Notes: generated by a model not told the origin, from the letters alone. A stretch of DNA of 64,000 nt from JBBRNV01 sp038227435 (GCA_038227435.1 JBBRPW010000001.1:1-64000); one strand, 5' to 3'; counted from the stretch's first letter, positions 1-10,032 are shown. Program-made: numbers and translations.

Positions 1-249
1 GATGATCATGATTACTGCTAAAAACCCCGCAGCTGCAATACCTAAAGTGAACAAACTATTGATGTATGCAGAAAGAGACTGAGTTGCTGCACTTATTGTT
101 TGTTCGTTAACGATGGTACCGATGGGAGCGAGGGGGGTGTATGCTGCTGGACCTGTTGGCCCGGATTGTGCGAAAGAAATAAACGGGAATAGCAAAAAAG
201 TAAAAATTCCAAAAAAACCTTTTAAGACTTTTTTAAAAAACTGCTGCAT
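1..249 (-). CDS. Secreted/membrane small protein, VirB2-pilin-like (partial)
   Basis: Only the first 83 codons are visible; the 3' end lies before base 1. From the ATG at 247-249 the protein starts with a basic patch (QQFFKKVLKG), a hydrophobic core and a SFAQSG end, which reads as a signal peptide. A second hydrophobic stretch starts near residue 62 (LFTLGIAAAGFLAV). A signal peptide plus membrane segments at the end of a cluster with VirB4, PrgI and VirB6-like genes is the layout of VirB2/TrbC-type pilins, but no diagnostic motif is visible, so this is inference. The start overlaps the last 17 bases of the upstream gene, so the two are probably co-translated. Confidence 0.6.
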   Translation of the reverse strand, partial: MQQFFKKVLKGFFGIFTFLLFPFISFAQSGPTGPAAYTPLAPIGTIVNEQTISAATQSLSAYINSLFTLGIAAAGFLAVIMII

Positions 250-1378
250 TTGAGCTTTTTCCAAATAAAACATTAATTCCTTGATCTGCTTTTTGTAAAA
301 ACTGTGAAGTGTTGTTGATAATTACACTAATATTTGATTGGCCTGTCGTTCCTCCTGCATTTCTAAGTACAATTCTGTTTTGGTTTGGTGGTAATGAAAC
401 TCCCTCATCATTTAAACTCCACGAGTACTCTATGTTGTTTGAGTTTTTTGATTCCGCATCAAAAAAATATGGAAATGCTTCAACTGTAATTTCACTAAGG
501 TTTAATCCAACCTGATTATTTAAAGCCTGATTAAATAAAATTCCAAGAAGCGGCCTTTTTTCATATAAGCGAACCGTTGGATTTTGAGGAATAACTGTTA
601 TTTGTGCATCTCCACTTGAAACCCCATCTTTTGAACTAACTTCTACCCCAACAACAGTGTTTTTAACTAATGTTGGTCCTGAAAATATAAAAGTACTTTT
701 TCCATATCCTGAATCACTTCCGTACACTTCCCCGTCCACAATCCACTTATATATAAGGGTATTTGGATCAATCTGTTGACCACTTTTATTAATTAAATTG
801 GGAACCGCAAGAAAAACTAAATTTCCCTGGAGAGAATATAAAGATCGTCCTTTGTAAAAAGGAGGGATATAAGAACGTGATTCGTAAATTAGGCTAACGG
901 TTTGGGGTCGAATACTAATATCTTTCGTAGTCACTTTTCCTTCTGGAGAAGTTAGGATGAAACGAACAACTGTGTTTGAACCAGCTGCCCCCGCTTTTAT
1001 TGAAAACCTCGTAAGTCCCGTACCTTTTTGAACTGAAACCCCGTTCACACGCCACTCTATATTTGAAGCGTTTATATTTATTCCGTAAGCCTCTAATGTA
1101 ATTGAAACATTTTGGCCAGGAGCTGGGTTTTGGGGCGAGATTGTCACGGCAACTTGCTCATCAATTTCAGGAACTCCTCTGTCTGTTGAAATCGGAAGAT
1201 TATCGATACTTTTTTTAATTTGTTCGGGTGTGGGGTTGGTCGGCTCAGTTGTTTGGGCAAATAATACATCTGATTTGAGAGAGACTAAAACAATTAACAT
1301 AACAATTACTGTAAATAAAGAAAAAAAAGTAATTTCCTTTCCCAACCTATTTATATTATTAAGAGCCCGATAAAACAT
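233..1378 (-). CDS. Secreted protein with Ig/PKD-like repeats
   Basis: 381 aa. The N-terminus has a hydrophobic segment at about residues 17-40 (FFSLFTVIVMLIVLVSL) followed by LFAQ, a signal peptide or membrane anchor. The rest is beta-rich and looks like two or three Ig/PKD-type modules (phrases such as SPQNPAPGQNVSITLEAYG and YKWIVDGEVYGSDSGYG). No enzyme motif. It is probably an exported structural or surface part of the T4SS-like apparatus. A -10 hexamer TATACT (plus-strand 1385-1390, preceded by TGA) ends six bases before the ATG, so the mRNA may start at the start codon. Exact family not recognised. Confidence 0.75.
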   Translation of the reverse strand: MFYRALNNINRLGKEITFFSLFTVIVMLIVLVSLKSDVLFAQTTEPTNPTPEQIKKSIDNLPISTDRGVPEIDEQVAVTISPQNPAPGQNVSITLEAYGININASNIEWRVNGVSVQKGTGLTRFSIKAGAAGSNTVVRFILTSPEGKVTTKDISIRPQTVSLIYESRSYIPPFYKGRSLYSLQGNLVFLAVPNLINKSGQQIDPNTLIYKWIVDGEVYGSDSGYGKSTFIFSGPTLVKNTVVGVEVSSKDGVSSGDAQITVIPQNPTVRLYEKRPLLGILFNQALNNQVGLNLSEITVEAFPYFFDAESKNSNNIEYSWSLNDEGVSLPPNQNRIVLRNAGGTTGQSNISVIINNTSQFLQKADQGINVLFGKSSNAAVF

Positions 1379-1390
1379 AAATATAGTATA

Positions 1391-1969
1391 TCAACTATTC
1401 GTATTTTGTTGAATGCGACCAGTACTATTTATGGGTTTAATTTCTCCACCAACAGTATTGTTTTCTAAAGCCAATCTATCTTGTTCATCAATTACCCCTT
1501 GTTCTTCCTCATCCCTCATTAAAATTTTCCTCCTTGCAATTTCGTCATCTACCTTTTGGTTATGCACCTCATCGCTCTGTCTAGCCTCGGCAATATTTCT
1601 AGATATAAATGAAACAATCGGGGTCTTGACCCCATTCCCCGTTCCAGTACTAACAATAAGAAAAACCGCATCTGCAAAAGGGATTAAGTCTAAAAGCAAT
1701 CTTGAAATAAAACGCCATAAAATTTTCCCAAAACTTATTTTAAAAAGTTTAACCCCGTTTTTATAAAACCAAACTATATAGCAACCGTATACAAGTGCAA
1801 TAAAAAAAGGACTTGCAACATATCCCAAAAAAATCAAAAACTCTTTAAAAGCCTCCACACACCAAGCAAGCCCAATTACAACGTATTCTTGATTTTTCGA
1901 TATACGATTACGATGAACAAGCTCAGTGTCTACAAGTTTTGTGTAATCAGTCTTTGCGTCTTCATTCAC
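1391..1969 (-). CDS. Hypothetical membrane protein of T4SS-like cluster
   Basis: 192 aa, family not recognised. It starts with GTG; a TATACT hexamer ends seven bases upstream, again fitting a leaderless start. There is a hydrophobic region at about residues 28-70 (two likely membrane spans around FLIFLGYVASPFFIALVYG) and another near 88-108. The C-terminal ~70 residues are charged and helical, with arginine and glutamate runs (DDEIARRKILMRDEEEQ), probably cytoplasmic. Its place between VirB4 and the secreted protein, on the same strand, suggests an inner-membrane part of the apparatus. Confidence 0.65.
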   Translation of the reverse strand: MNEDAKTDYTKLVDTELVHRNRISKNQEYVVIGLAWCVEAFKEFLIFLGYVASPFFIALVYGCYIVWFYKNGVKLFKISFGKILWRFISRLLLDLIPFADAVFLIVSTGTGNGVKTPIVSFISRNIAEARQSDEVHNQKVDDEIARRKILMRDEEEQGVIDEQDRLALENNTVGGEIKPINSTGRIQQNTNS

Positions 1970-1999
1970 TTAAAAAGTATACTATAAATTCAAACAGAC

Positions 2000-3847
2000 T
2001 TACTCTGTTTTTGCCTCATTTGTGTTTATTTTATTTTCGTTTGCATCACTTAAATCTCTTTTCGCTTTTTGGATAGCCAAAATCTGCGATGGATTTGAAG
2101 TAATAATTTGATCTTCGGTGTACGATGCAATAACTTTAATAGCAACGTGCTTAAGTCCGGCAAAAAAGATTCCCTCCCCCACACTTGATTCAAGCAATAA
2201 AAATTTTTCTTCATCAGTAAGATTAAATGTTTTTTGAACCATATCAACTGATGACGGCGATTGTTTTAATAGAATTTGGATTGAAGAGTTGGTAATAATT
2301 GGCAATCCATAAGGAGATTTAAGAAAGTCTTCAACGTCTTGAGTAATTGTCGCAAGTCCTAAAAAGTATTTTCGCCCTCGTTTAGCAAGTGAAAGTAAAA
2401 ATGATGCCGTGTCTTCTGATTTCATCATCCACCACGCCTCGTCAATAACCAATAATCGCTTTTTCAGCTCTTTTCTAATGGCATTCCAAATATAATGAGT
2501 CACAATATACATAGCTACCGGCTTAAGTTCATCTTCCATATCTCGTACTGAAAACACAATAAATTTCTTATTAATATCTATATTTGTAGGCCTATTAATG
2601 AAACCAGACCAAGTTCCTTTTGTGTATTTTGAAAGTTTTTGAACTAGGTTTTCAGCTCCTTCCATACCAGCAAGCACCAATTCGAAATCACTAAGAAGTG
2701 GTGGTTCAAGGTCGGTAAAGTTGGCGTCGGCAGTAATGTCTTTAAGGGCATATGTTTCAGTAATAGCTCTGTCGATAATTGCATCTTCTTCAGGAGAAAT
2801 TCCTCCCATCATAATTCGAAACAATCCTACAAGGTTTACAATATTTGAGCGGAGTACATCAGCTGAACTTTCGTCAGGGCGAGGGGTTGGTAAATCGAAG
2901 GGGTTAATATGGTGCTCTGATGTAAGTGAAATATTAAAATATCGCCCTCCAGTTGCTTCTGCCATGTATTCATATTCTCGTTCAGGGTCGATTACAATTA
3001 CGTCAGCATCAAACATGAGAGTTCGAAGAATCTCGAGCTTTGTTGAATACGATTTTCCTGACCCAGCTTTGGCAAATGTTACTGAGTTGTAGTTTTCCAA
3101 AGAAAATCTGTCGAAAAGCACAAGAGATGAATTGTGTCGATTTATTCCATATAAAATTCCTTTATCGGATGTAAGGTCGAATGATGTAAATGGAAATACA
3201 CTTGAAAGCGGCGATGAATTAAGTTTTGTGTGAACTGAAAGTTGGTCGTCGGCAATTGGAATAACGCTTTTGAAGCCCTGCTCCTGCTGAAAGAGAGCTG
3301 GTTTTACATACACCAAGTTCGATTCAAGCATTGATTTAATTTCAGACTCTAATTTATCAAGCTCCTCTTCGTTGTCGGCGTACATTGAAATATAAATTCC
3401 AACATCAAATAAACGTTCCTGAGCTTGTTGAAGATTATCTCGAAGCGCTTCAATATCTTGAAAGGCGGTGTCGAGTAAAGGATCACGCACTAACCCTTTT
3501 TGCTCTCTCATGTGAATTTGACTCTGCACCTCCGCTACTTTTTTTGTGAGGGTTTTAAGCATGTCGGCTGTTTCAATTGGATGAACAAAAATTGAAACAT
3601 CAAATACTTTGTCGAGGTTAATGATTGGAGAGAACCATGAGTCTCCTAAAAACCTGGGATATTGAATAATAAAGAAAGTTCGAACAAGTTTGTCCCCCAA
3701 GTTCAATTCTCGAGGGCTAATTTTAAGTGCAGGTGGTGCAATAATGTCGTGAAGCTCAAGTTGAGCTGAACTAAAAATTTCCTGCGGTAAAATTGAAGTA
3801 ACCACAGCTGGTTTCGGTTTTGGTTTAAAGAAATTAAAGTTTGCCAT
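2000..3847 (-). CDS. virB4: VirB4/TraC-like T4SS ATPase (motor part)
   Basis: 615 aa. VirB4-family ATPase of the HerA/FtsK class, which powers type IV secretion or conjugative pilus systems at the inner membrane. The Walker A motif is AKAGSGKSYST near residue 258 and Walker B is LLVIDEAWWMM near residue 463; between them is the usual DADVIVIDPEREYE segment, and a TITQDVEDFLKS region follows. The N-terminal ~230 residues hold the VirB4/TraC-like domain with the repeated phrase FIIQYPRFLGDSW. The upstream gene (3869-4555) encodes a further N-terminal-type domain, so the system is split over two genes, as is common in Parcubacteria. Only 21 bp separate the two. Confident in family; transported substrate unknown. 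Confidence 0.93.
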   Translation of the reverse strand: MANFNFFKPKPKPAVVTSILPQEIFSSAQLELHDIIAPPALKISPRELNLGDKLVRTFFIIQYPRFLGDSWFSPIINLDKVFDVSIFVHPIETADMLKTLTKKVAEVQSQIHMREQKGLVRDPLLDTAFQDIEALRDNLQQAQERLFDVGIYISMYADNEEELDKLESEIKSMLESNLVYVKPALFQQEQGFKSVIPIADDQLSVHTKLNSSPLSSVFPFTSFDLTSDKGILYGINRHNSSLVLFDRFSLENYNSVTFAKAGSGKSYSTKLEILRTLMFDADVIVIDPEREYEYMAEATGGRYFNISLTSEHHINPFDLPTPRPDESSADVLRSNIVNLVGLFRIMMGGISPEEDAIIDRAITETYALKDITADANFTDLEPPLLSDFELVLAGMEGAENLVQKLSKYTKGTWSGFINRPTNIDINKKFIVFSVRDMEDELKPVAMYIVTHYIWNAIRKELKKRLLVIDEAWWMMKSEDTASFLLSLAKRGRKYFLGLATITQDVEDFLKSPYGLPIITNSSIQILLKQSPSSVDMVQKTFNLTDEEKFLLLESSVGEGIFFAGLKHVAIKVIASYTEDQIITSNPSQILAIQKAKRDLSDANENKINTNEAKTE

Positions 3848-3868
3848 TATGTTTTAATATTAACTTAA

Positions 3869-4555
3869 CTACTGTCCAATGTTACCAGCCAATCCCCCGG
3901 GTTGTATTGGTTTCTCAATATCTCCAGGGTTAAATACTTTATAAAATAATTCAACCACTTCTTCAGTTCCGAGTTCTGCAATTCTAATTCCGCAACGTGT
4001 GAGGCCTGATTCTACAACTCCAACTCGCTGTGCCAACTGTGTTCGGTGTTCATCAAACTCATCTTGTGCTTTATTTCCAGACTCCTTTCTTTGGTTCGAA
4101 GAATTTCCTAAAAAATTAAATTTACTCATAATTCCCTTTTTATTTTGAAGAAGCGCGGGAGAATAAGGAACCACAACATAAAAGTTTTTTGTCATAATAT
4201 TCACCGCTTCCGTAAAACCCTTAATGAATTCAATATATTCTCTAGTTTGAATTTTCATAAGGTCAATTGTTTGAGCCTTTAGTCGATCTTCTAAAAGTGA
4301 AATATATGGCCGAATATCAAGCTTTCTTGACTGCATTACAATTTGAACCGAGAAGTTAAGTGAGTTTAAGAAATTTTGAAATTGAAGAATAATAGAAGTT
4401 TGTTCGTCCTGCGACTTAAGTGCAAAGTTAAGTGAAGAGCACAGCAGAACAGACCGATAAGAACCATCCTTAAGAATTACAACATTATCTCGAATTTCTT
4501 TTATAGGAACAAATTCTTGTGCGGGTGTTGTACTGGTGTTAAGAGGTCCTGCCAT
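3869..4555 (-). CDS. TraC/VirB4 N-terminal-domain-like protein
   Basis: 228 aa. It resembles the TraC-like N-terminal domain of VirB4 proteins (IKEIRDNVVILKDGSYRSVLLC, then FSVQIVMQSRKLDIRPYI), with no ATPase motifs. It lies directly upstream of the ATPase gene on the same strand, and probably binds it to complete the VirB4 module. A middle region is polar and low in complexity (NSSNQRKESGNKAQDEFDEH). The promoter hexamer TACAAT (plus-strand 4562-4567), preceded by TGA, ends six bases before the ATG, so a transcript may start here without a leader. Confidence 0.8.
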   Translation of the reverse strand: MAGPLNTSTTPAQEFVPIKEIRDNVVILKDGSYRSVLLCSSLNFALKSQDEQTSIILQFQNFLNSLNFSVQIVMQSRKLDIRPYISLLEDRLKAQTIDLMKIQTREYIEFIKGFTEAVNIMTKNFYVVVPYSPALLQNKKGIMSKFNFLGNSSNQRKESGNKAQDEFDEHRTQLAQRVGVVESGLTRCGIRIAELGTEEVVELFYKVFNPGDIEKPIQPGGLAGNIGQ

Positions 4556-4620
4556 GAAAATATTGTATCAAATTATGAGCAGATTAAAACAACAAAAAAT
4601 TTTGTTTACAAAAACTGATC

Positions 4621-5103
4621 TTAGAATTGTAAGTGAAATGGATTTTTCTTATCCTCCTCCATTCTTTTCCGTGCATTTTCCTGAAGTTGTTTTGTTTCGT
4701 CATTGTACGCTCCTTCTTTAATGTCTAAACTCCAAGCTAATTCTTTTAATCTACTTTGATTTAGTTTCGGAATATTAATTTGGGGAACTTTTCCCAAAAC
4801 TGTATTCGTTTCTTCTGGCTTCTTATCAATTTTTCTCCATATATAAAGTCGAGTATTTATATAGTACGTAAAAGCCGATTCAACCACGTCAATAAAAGGT
4901 TTATTATTAACTTTGTAGAATGCGAGTGCCAAACCGAAACCAATAATAGCCGGAACAAGTGGAATCCAAAGATAGAAAGGAATAAATTTAAATACAATGA
5001 AAGCTAAACCGGCTGAACCGGCAATGTATACGAATTGCCTAAAAGAAAGTGGACCAAAAATTTTATCTTCAACTTCAATAAATTGAGGAACTTGGTATCT
5101 CAT
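4621..5103 (-). CDS. PrgI family membrane protein
   Basis: 160 aa. It matches the PrgI family: an N-terminal RYQVPQFIEVEDKIFGPLS stretch, then two membrane spans (about residues 22-42 and 47-68, FVYIAGSAGLAFIVFKF and WIPLVPAIIGFGLALAF), then a YYINTRLYIWRK stretch. PrgI proteins occur beside VirB4 in conjugative elements and CPR genomes and are likely VirB3-like partners of the ATPase. The C-terminal half is polar and charged. A TATACT hexamer ends exactly six bases before the ATG (plus-strand 5110-5115). Confidence 0.9.
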   Translation of the reverse strand: MRYQVPQFIEVEDKIFGPLSFRQFVYIAGSAGLAFIVFKFIPFYLWIPLVPAIIGFGLALAFYKVNNKPFIDVVESAFTYYINTRLYIWRKIDKKPEETNTVLGKVPQINIPKLNQSRLKELAWSLDIKEGAYNDETKQLQENARKRMEEDKKNPFHLQF

Positions 5104-5142
5104 GTGTGTAGTATAGCAGACTTATTTTGCTTGCTTTGTAAT

Positions 5143-5997
5143 TTATTCAACCAACTCTCTGTACGGATCGATATTATATTTTCTTGGAATGTTTTGAGGA
5201 ATAATATCGGCAAGCGGACGCTTTTTTGTAATAGGCCGCACTGGTTGATTAGCCCCGCCCACCTCTTTTTGCTCAACAGCAGGTGTTGTTTTATTTACCT
5301 CTAACTCTCCCTCCTCGAACACATCTTCAGGCTTAATAGTTGTGTGGTCTTGAGGCAAAAAGAAAATATTATTTTCGTGAGATGGAATTCGATGTTTAAG
5401 ATCAGTGATATTGCCTGCATTTTCTTTAACTATCTCTTTACCCTTAAAATTATGAGCAGCTGCTTCAACTAAAGCTTCCTCTATAATTTCAGCGGCAGTA
5501 TTTTCAGGAGTATCTGGACTAAGTTTGCGTTTAACAATTCGCCGATGCTCGGATGAACTAATAGGATTTTCTATTTCGCTCAATAAATCACTTCTCGACA
5601 TTTCTCTATAGGAATCATTAGGATTTAAAGCCAACACCCCACCTGAAAAAATATCATTTTCTGTATTTTTTGATCTCTCAACTTCTAATTCCTCTGCTCT
5701 TTGTACTAATATATGCTTAATATTTTTAATTATTCCCTCATTCACTTCGTGTGTAATGTCTCTGGCCACAGCATCATCAATACCCAATCGATTTGCAATA
5801 TTTTTCTGAAATTTGTTTGAAGGTGTTGCCCCAGTTATTAGAGTGATAATTTCAGAACTCAAATCCCCTGTTTGGTCGATGTGTAATTTAAATTTCGCTC
5901 CAATGTCTTCGATACTTTGAAAAAACTCAGGAGAATTAATTAAGCTCTTGATATTTTCAGGTAAGGAACTTGTTGGTGTTTGGAAATCTGTTGGCAT
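5143..5997 (-). CDS. Hypothetical acidic protein in T4SS-like cluster
   Basis: 284 aa with no signal peptide or membrane span. The first ~90 residues are helical and look folded (PENIKSLINSPEFFQSIEDIG). The rest is acidic, low in complexity and likely disordered, ending in a proline- and arginine-containing tail (RPITKKRPLADIIPQNIPRK). Not recognised. It sits between the VirB6-like and PrgI genes on the same strand, so a cytoplasmic accessory role in the same apparatus is likely. Proteins of this layout are common in Parcubacteria clusters of this kind, without assigned function. Confidence 0.65.
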   Translation of the reverse strand: MPTDFQTPTSSLPENIKSLINSPEFFQSIEDIGAKFKLHIDQTGDLSSEIITLITGATPSNKFQKNIANRLGIDDAVARDITHEVNEGIIKNIKHILVQRAEELEVERSKNTENDIFSGGVLALNPNDSYREMSRSDLLSEIENPISSSEHRRIVKRKLSPDTPENTAAEIIEEALVEAAAHNFKGKEIVKENAGNITDLKHRIPSHENNIFFLPQDHTTIKPEDVFEEGELEVNKTTPAVEQKEVGGANQPVRPITKKRPLADIIPQNIPRKYNIDPYRELVE

Positions 5998-6026
5998 ATG
6001 TTTTTTGTTCTGTCGTCAATCTTATT

Positions 6027-9000
6027 TTACGGCTTACCACCCCCACTTAATTTTCTTAATGCAGCCGCAATATCTGCTTGGACCGCATCTCGATCTGCTT
6101 GTTCTTGAGATGCCTTTGCTTGCTTAGCGGCGGTATCTGCTTTGTTTCTTACTTCATTTGCTTCAACCGCTCTAATTAATGGAGTTATTTTTGTTAAATC
6201 TTTTACACTATCTGCGTGCAGTTTTGCTAATTTTGCAAAATCATCTGCCTCTTTTGCATGCTTTTCTGCTTCTGCTTTTTTTACACCATTATCTTTTACT
6301 TTTGCTGCGTGTTCAGCAGCTAACTTTGCAGCAGCAACGGCGCCTTCATGAGCTCTGTCAACCGCCTCAACCGCCTTTCGATGAGCTTCGTCAGCCTCTT
6401 TTCTTGTTGCCAGTGTTGCAATTGCGGCCATGTCGTTAGTTGATACATTGTGCGCATCCGCAGCATAGTTCACCGCATCACCCCTTGATTTATTTGCTGC
6501 TTTAATACTATCGTCATCTCTTTCCCTGTCAGTGATGAAGGTTTTAATGTTATTGTTTTGCATTTGGAGATATGCCGGATGGCTTTCCATCGCCGATATT
6601 TTATTTTTTATATTTACTCGAGCATTGTCCCTCACACCGTTCTCATATTCAGCCTTCATAACAACATTATCGTATTCCGCCCTTGCTTTCATTGCTTCTG
6701 GTGTAGTACCAGGAAATGGTGGTGGGCCTGGAGGCCCATCCGTTCTCACAGAAAGCTTCTCTCCAATTTTCTCAAGCTGCGATCTCTTAATTCCGCGAAT
6801 GAAGCCGTCGTTCTCTGTTAGGTTGTTTCCCTTCTTTGTTTCATCGATAATAATGTCAGCCAAATCACCACCTTCGTATTCATCCATCATATCCGAAATT
6901 TGTTTTTGACTATAATTTTTAATTATATTTTCTCCAAATCTTTTCTTCCTTTCAGCTTTAAAGGCTGCCTTTGTAGGTTCTGTAAAGTTTGATGCTTTAG
7001 CTGCTTTTTCAGAAACACCCTTAGATAGATTTCTCATAATTACTTGGCTTAATGGGTTAGCCGGATCGAAGTCATATTGGTTTACATTATCTTCTGTAAA
7101 TCGTTTCTTAATTAGTGCCGCAAGTTCAGGACTAATTTTCTTATCACCTTTCGAAATTGCTTCAAACTCTTTCGCAATTTCCTCAGAGTTAGACCCCATT
7201 GTGTTAACAAGCGCATTGAATGATGCGAAACGAGCTGTCCTTAATTTCTTTTGTAGCTCATCACTATCTTTAAGCTTTTCCTCCTTAAATAATCCTTCAT
7301 GCTGAGAAGTTGTTAAATCTTCTTGTACTCCTTCCAACGTTTTCATATCAAGTTCAGCTAGCTGCTTAGGATTCAATTCCTTCAATGATTTCATATAAGC
7401 ATCCTTAACTTTAACTGCCTCCTCAAGCTCTTTCACTTGCCAATCTTCAAGTTTAATATTTTCTTTAGCCGCTTGTTCTGCATTTGAAATTATGCCTTCA
7501 ATTTCTTTTCTTCTTCCGTCATACTTCTTATGGTTTTCCTTAAGTTTCTGTATAGACGCAGTTCCCTTAAGCTCGGTGAGTCGTTCTCGTTCCTCTTTAT
7601 CAACCTCTTTATTTGTTTGGTATCCTCCATATTTACCATCTTCACCCATCTTCAATACATTTCGAGTTCCCAAGTCAGCATTTACAATGGCCGCTTTTAA
7701 GCCCCCAGGTATTGCTTTAGTTAGGCCAAGAGTACCAAGAGCTGCAAGCTTACTCTTTCCAAACTTGCTATTACTAAATGCATCAAGACCTTTTATTGCT
7801 CCAGGTACCACTCTTGCTGCAACGTTTCCATATATACTTCCAGCACCCTTGCTCAATCTTCCAACAGTATTTCTTCCAACGGCTCCTCTAAAACGATTGG
7901 TTAAGTTCGTAAATACCGCACCAGTTGTTTTTGCTCCTGCCCCACCAACAGCTTGAGCTCCAAGCACCGCTCCAAAAATAAGGGCAACAGTAAATGCATA
8001 ACTAACCAATACGTTTGTGATGGATGTATCTCCTGTTCCTATTCCAGCTAAACCATCTCCAAGAGTCAATACATTTGCTTTTTGGATATTCTGCATAAAA
8101 ATGAAAGCAATGTAGATAAGAACCATGAACACAGGAAGTGCTAATAATTCTTTTTGTAAACGACTCCACCATTCATTTGCAAATGATTGTGTTGCCGGAA
8201 GAATAATGGCAACAACCGGAAGTACGCTTGATGCCAACAATAACAGTAGAGAAATAAAACGATACAGCAGCATTAATGCCGCAGAGAAAAATGCTATAGC
8301 GGCAATAATTAATAATATTGACCCAAAAATTGAAATAATGGTGATATTCCAATATGCACCTGCCTGTAAATTCCACGGAACTGTACCTGGTGTTGCGGGG
8401 GTATTGTTTCCGGGTTGTTGTGATGCTGGAGTATTTCCGTTTGTACCCCCAACCACTTGGTTTGCTGTTGTACCCAATCCACCATCAACATTTTGAGCCA
8501 CTGAACCAGCTTTGGGACTGTAAAGTCCATTTACTCCTAAAGTATTTAAAAATCCCTGAGAAATTCCTTTGTCAAGAGGTATGTCTGCAGTTTGTCTACC
8601 TGTCTGAACAGGATTACTTACCGTAATTCTATTATAAAAAGCCAAAGCAAATACATTTGAAAAATCAATTAAGGCTTTTGTATAAAACAAACTAAAATTC
8701 ATTACAACGGCGGCAATAATTACTTTAACTAAAAGTTGCTTTACATTATATGCCGAGGATTGAAGAATTGTTCCAATCGAAATGGCAATCATAATGAAAA
8801 TAAAACCAATATTTGCTATATCTCTAAATAAAGTCCAAATTGTTCCAATTCCAGTGAATGATTTAATTTGTTGGCTTAAATTAACAACTGTATATGTAAT
8901 TAGTTTGTCGAATAAGACTCCAGATAACCATAACAACCAACTAATCCCTCGCATCAAATAGTTACTAAAAATAGCCAATACTCGAACTGCGCATGCAGCC

Positions 9001-9923
9001 GTAAAAATTGGACTACCAGGAGCCTCCTGACATTTATTTACATCTGTTTGTGCGGCATCTACCGTTCCAGTTAATCCATTTGCGATTCTATTACCTGGAT
9101 TTACTTGAGCTGCTCCAGCGTTTGCAGCAGCAGCAAGCGCCGCGACCGTTCCTAAGTGCCTATTGGCTAAGTAAGCCTGTATGGCAGCAGTACCAGCCCT
9201 TGTTACGGTTGAGGGTAAAGCCACAATGTTTATCCCTAATGCATAGGCTGTGTTTGAAAAACTTCCGTTAAGTTTTTGAAATGTCCCTGATTGGTCAAAT
9301 GTGTATTTATTACCCTGTTCTGTGGTGCAATCAATTCCAACTGTTGCAACTCCCAATGTTCCTACCCCTCTCGAGCAATCTGAGGGAAGTTTCTCTGAGT
9401 TAATATAGTAATCTTTTCCTCCCGGGGTATTTGGGTTATCTACCGGTACAATTACATAGTGAGGGTCATTACTTTGAAGTGCTGAAAGTGGAGCCCCAGG
9501 TGTTCCTGTATACGGATATGTTGAAGAAAATTGTCCCGATTCGGCATCACTCGCGCCTTGAGGATTCTCAATACTTCTAAGTTCTGTTACCCCATTTGCA
9601 TAGGTAAAAAAATGATATTTGAGACCGCCATTTCCAGTGTCATATAAGGTCTCTGTTCCAGGGCTAAACACTCCTGCAGTGCCTGAGTTTGAAGCGGTTA
9701 AAATCTCACGTTGTCCGTTAGTGGGAGTTAGGATTAGTTGACCTGTTGAACTAATGAGTATTGCGTTTTGTGAATCTAGTCCGTTCGGTAAACTTCTCGG
9801 GTTTGATATAAATAGATTTGATCCTGTTGGAATCACGTTTGATGCGTTTGAAATTTGATACGTACCAAAAAATACACATACAGTAAATAAAACCGTTAAA
9901 GCGTATCTTTGTGCCCTATTCAT
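6027..9923 (-). CDS. Giant VirB6/TrbL-like membrane protein
   Basis: 1298 aa. Residues 1-28 are a signal peptide (VLFTVCVFFGTYQISNAS). An exported N-terminal region of about 290 residues follows, then six to eight hydrophobic segments between about residues 320 and 660 (for example LLWLSGVLFDKLITYTVV and LLLLLASSVLPVVAIIL), the layout of VirB6/TrbL channel proteins. The last ~640 residues are charged, helical and coiled-coil-like, rich in Ala/Lys/Glu/Asp towards the end. Usual VirB6 proteins are about 300 aa, so both flanks are large additions. A TACAAT hexamer ends seven bases before the ATG (plus-strand 9931-9936). Probable inner-membrane pore of the T4SS-like system. Confidence 0.8.
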   Translation of the reverse strand: MNRAQRYALTVLFTVCVFFGTYQISNASNVIPTGSNLFISNPRSLPNGLDSQNAILISSTGQLILTPTNGQREILTASNSGTAGVFSPGTETLYDTGNGGLKYHFFTYANGVTELRSIENPQGASDAESGQFSSTYPYTGTPGAPLSALQSNDPHYVIVPVDNPNTPGGKDYYINSEKLPSDCSRGVGTLGVATVGIDCTTEQGNKYTFDQSGTFQKLNGSFSNTAYALGINIVALPSTVTRAGTAAIQAYLANRHLGTVAALAAAANAGAAQVNPGNRIANGLTGTVDAAQTDVNKCQEAPGSPIFTAACAVRVLAIFSNYLMRGISWLLWLSGVLFDKLITYTVVNLSQQIKSFTGIGTIWTLFRDIANIGFIFIMIAISIGTILQSSAYNVKQLLVKVIIAAVVMNFSLFYTKALIDFSNVFALAFYNRITVSNPVQTGRQTADIPLDKGISQGFLNTLGVNGLYSPKAGSVAQNVDGGLGTTANQVVGGTNGNTPASQQPGNNTPATPGTVPWNLQAGAYWNITIISIFGSILLIIAAIAFFSAALMLLYRFISLLLLLASSVLPVVAIILPATQSFANEWWSRLQKELLALPVFMVLIYIAFIFMQNIQKANVLTLGDGLAGIGTGDTSITNVLVSYAFTVALIFGAVLGAQAVGGAGAKTTGAVFTNLTNRFRGAVGRNTVGRLSKGAGSIYGNVAARVVPGAIKGLDAFSNSKFGKSKLAALGTLGLTKAIPGGLKAAIVNADLGTRNVLKMGEDGKYGGYQTNKEVDKEERERLTELKGTASIQKLKENHKKYDGRRKEIEGIISNAEQAAKENIKLEDWQVKELEEAVKVKDAYMKSLKELNPKQLAELDMKTLEGVQEDLTTSQHEGLFKEEKLKDSDELQKKLRTARFASFNALVNTMGSNSEEIAKEFEAISKGDKKISPELAALIKKRFTEDNVNQYDFDPANPLSQVIMRNLSKGVSEKAAKASNFTEPTKAAFKAERKKRFGENIIKNYSQKQISDMMDEYEGGDLADIIIDETKKGNNLTENDGFIRGIKRSQLEKIGEKLSVRTDGPPGPPPFPGTTPEAMKARAEYDNVVMKAEYENGVRDNARVNIKNKISAMESHPAYLQMQNNNIKTFITDRERDDDSIKAANKSRGDAVNYAADAHNVSTNDMAAIATLATRKEADEAHRKAVEAVDRAHEGAVAAAKLAAEHAAKVKDNGVKKAEAEKHAKEADDFAKLAKLHADSVKDLTKITPLIRAVEANEVRNKADTAAKQAKASQEQADRDAVQADIAAALRKLSGGGKP

Positions 9924-10032
9924 TTACAATATTGTATCATGCTTAAAAATAAAAACTGTGGTAAATCCACAGTTTTTATTTAAATAAATTATTAAAATAT
10001 TTTTTAAATAAACTATTTCAAGTTACTCTGTA

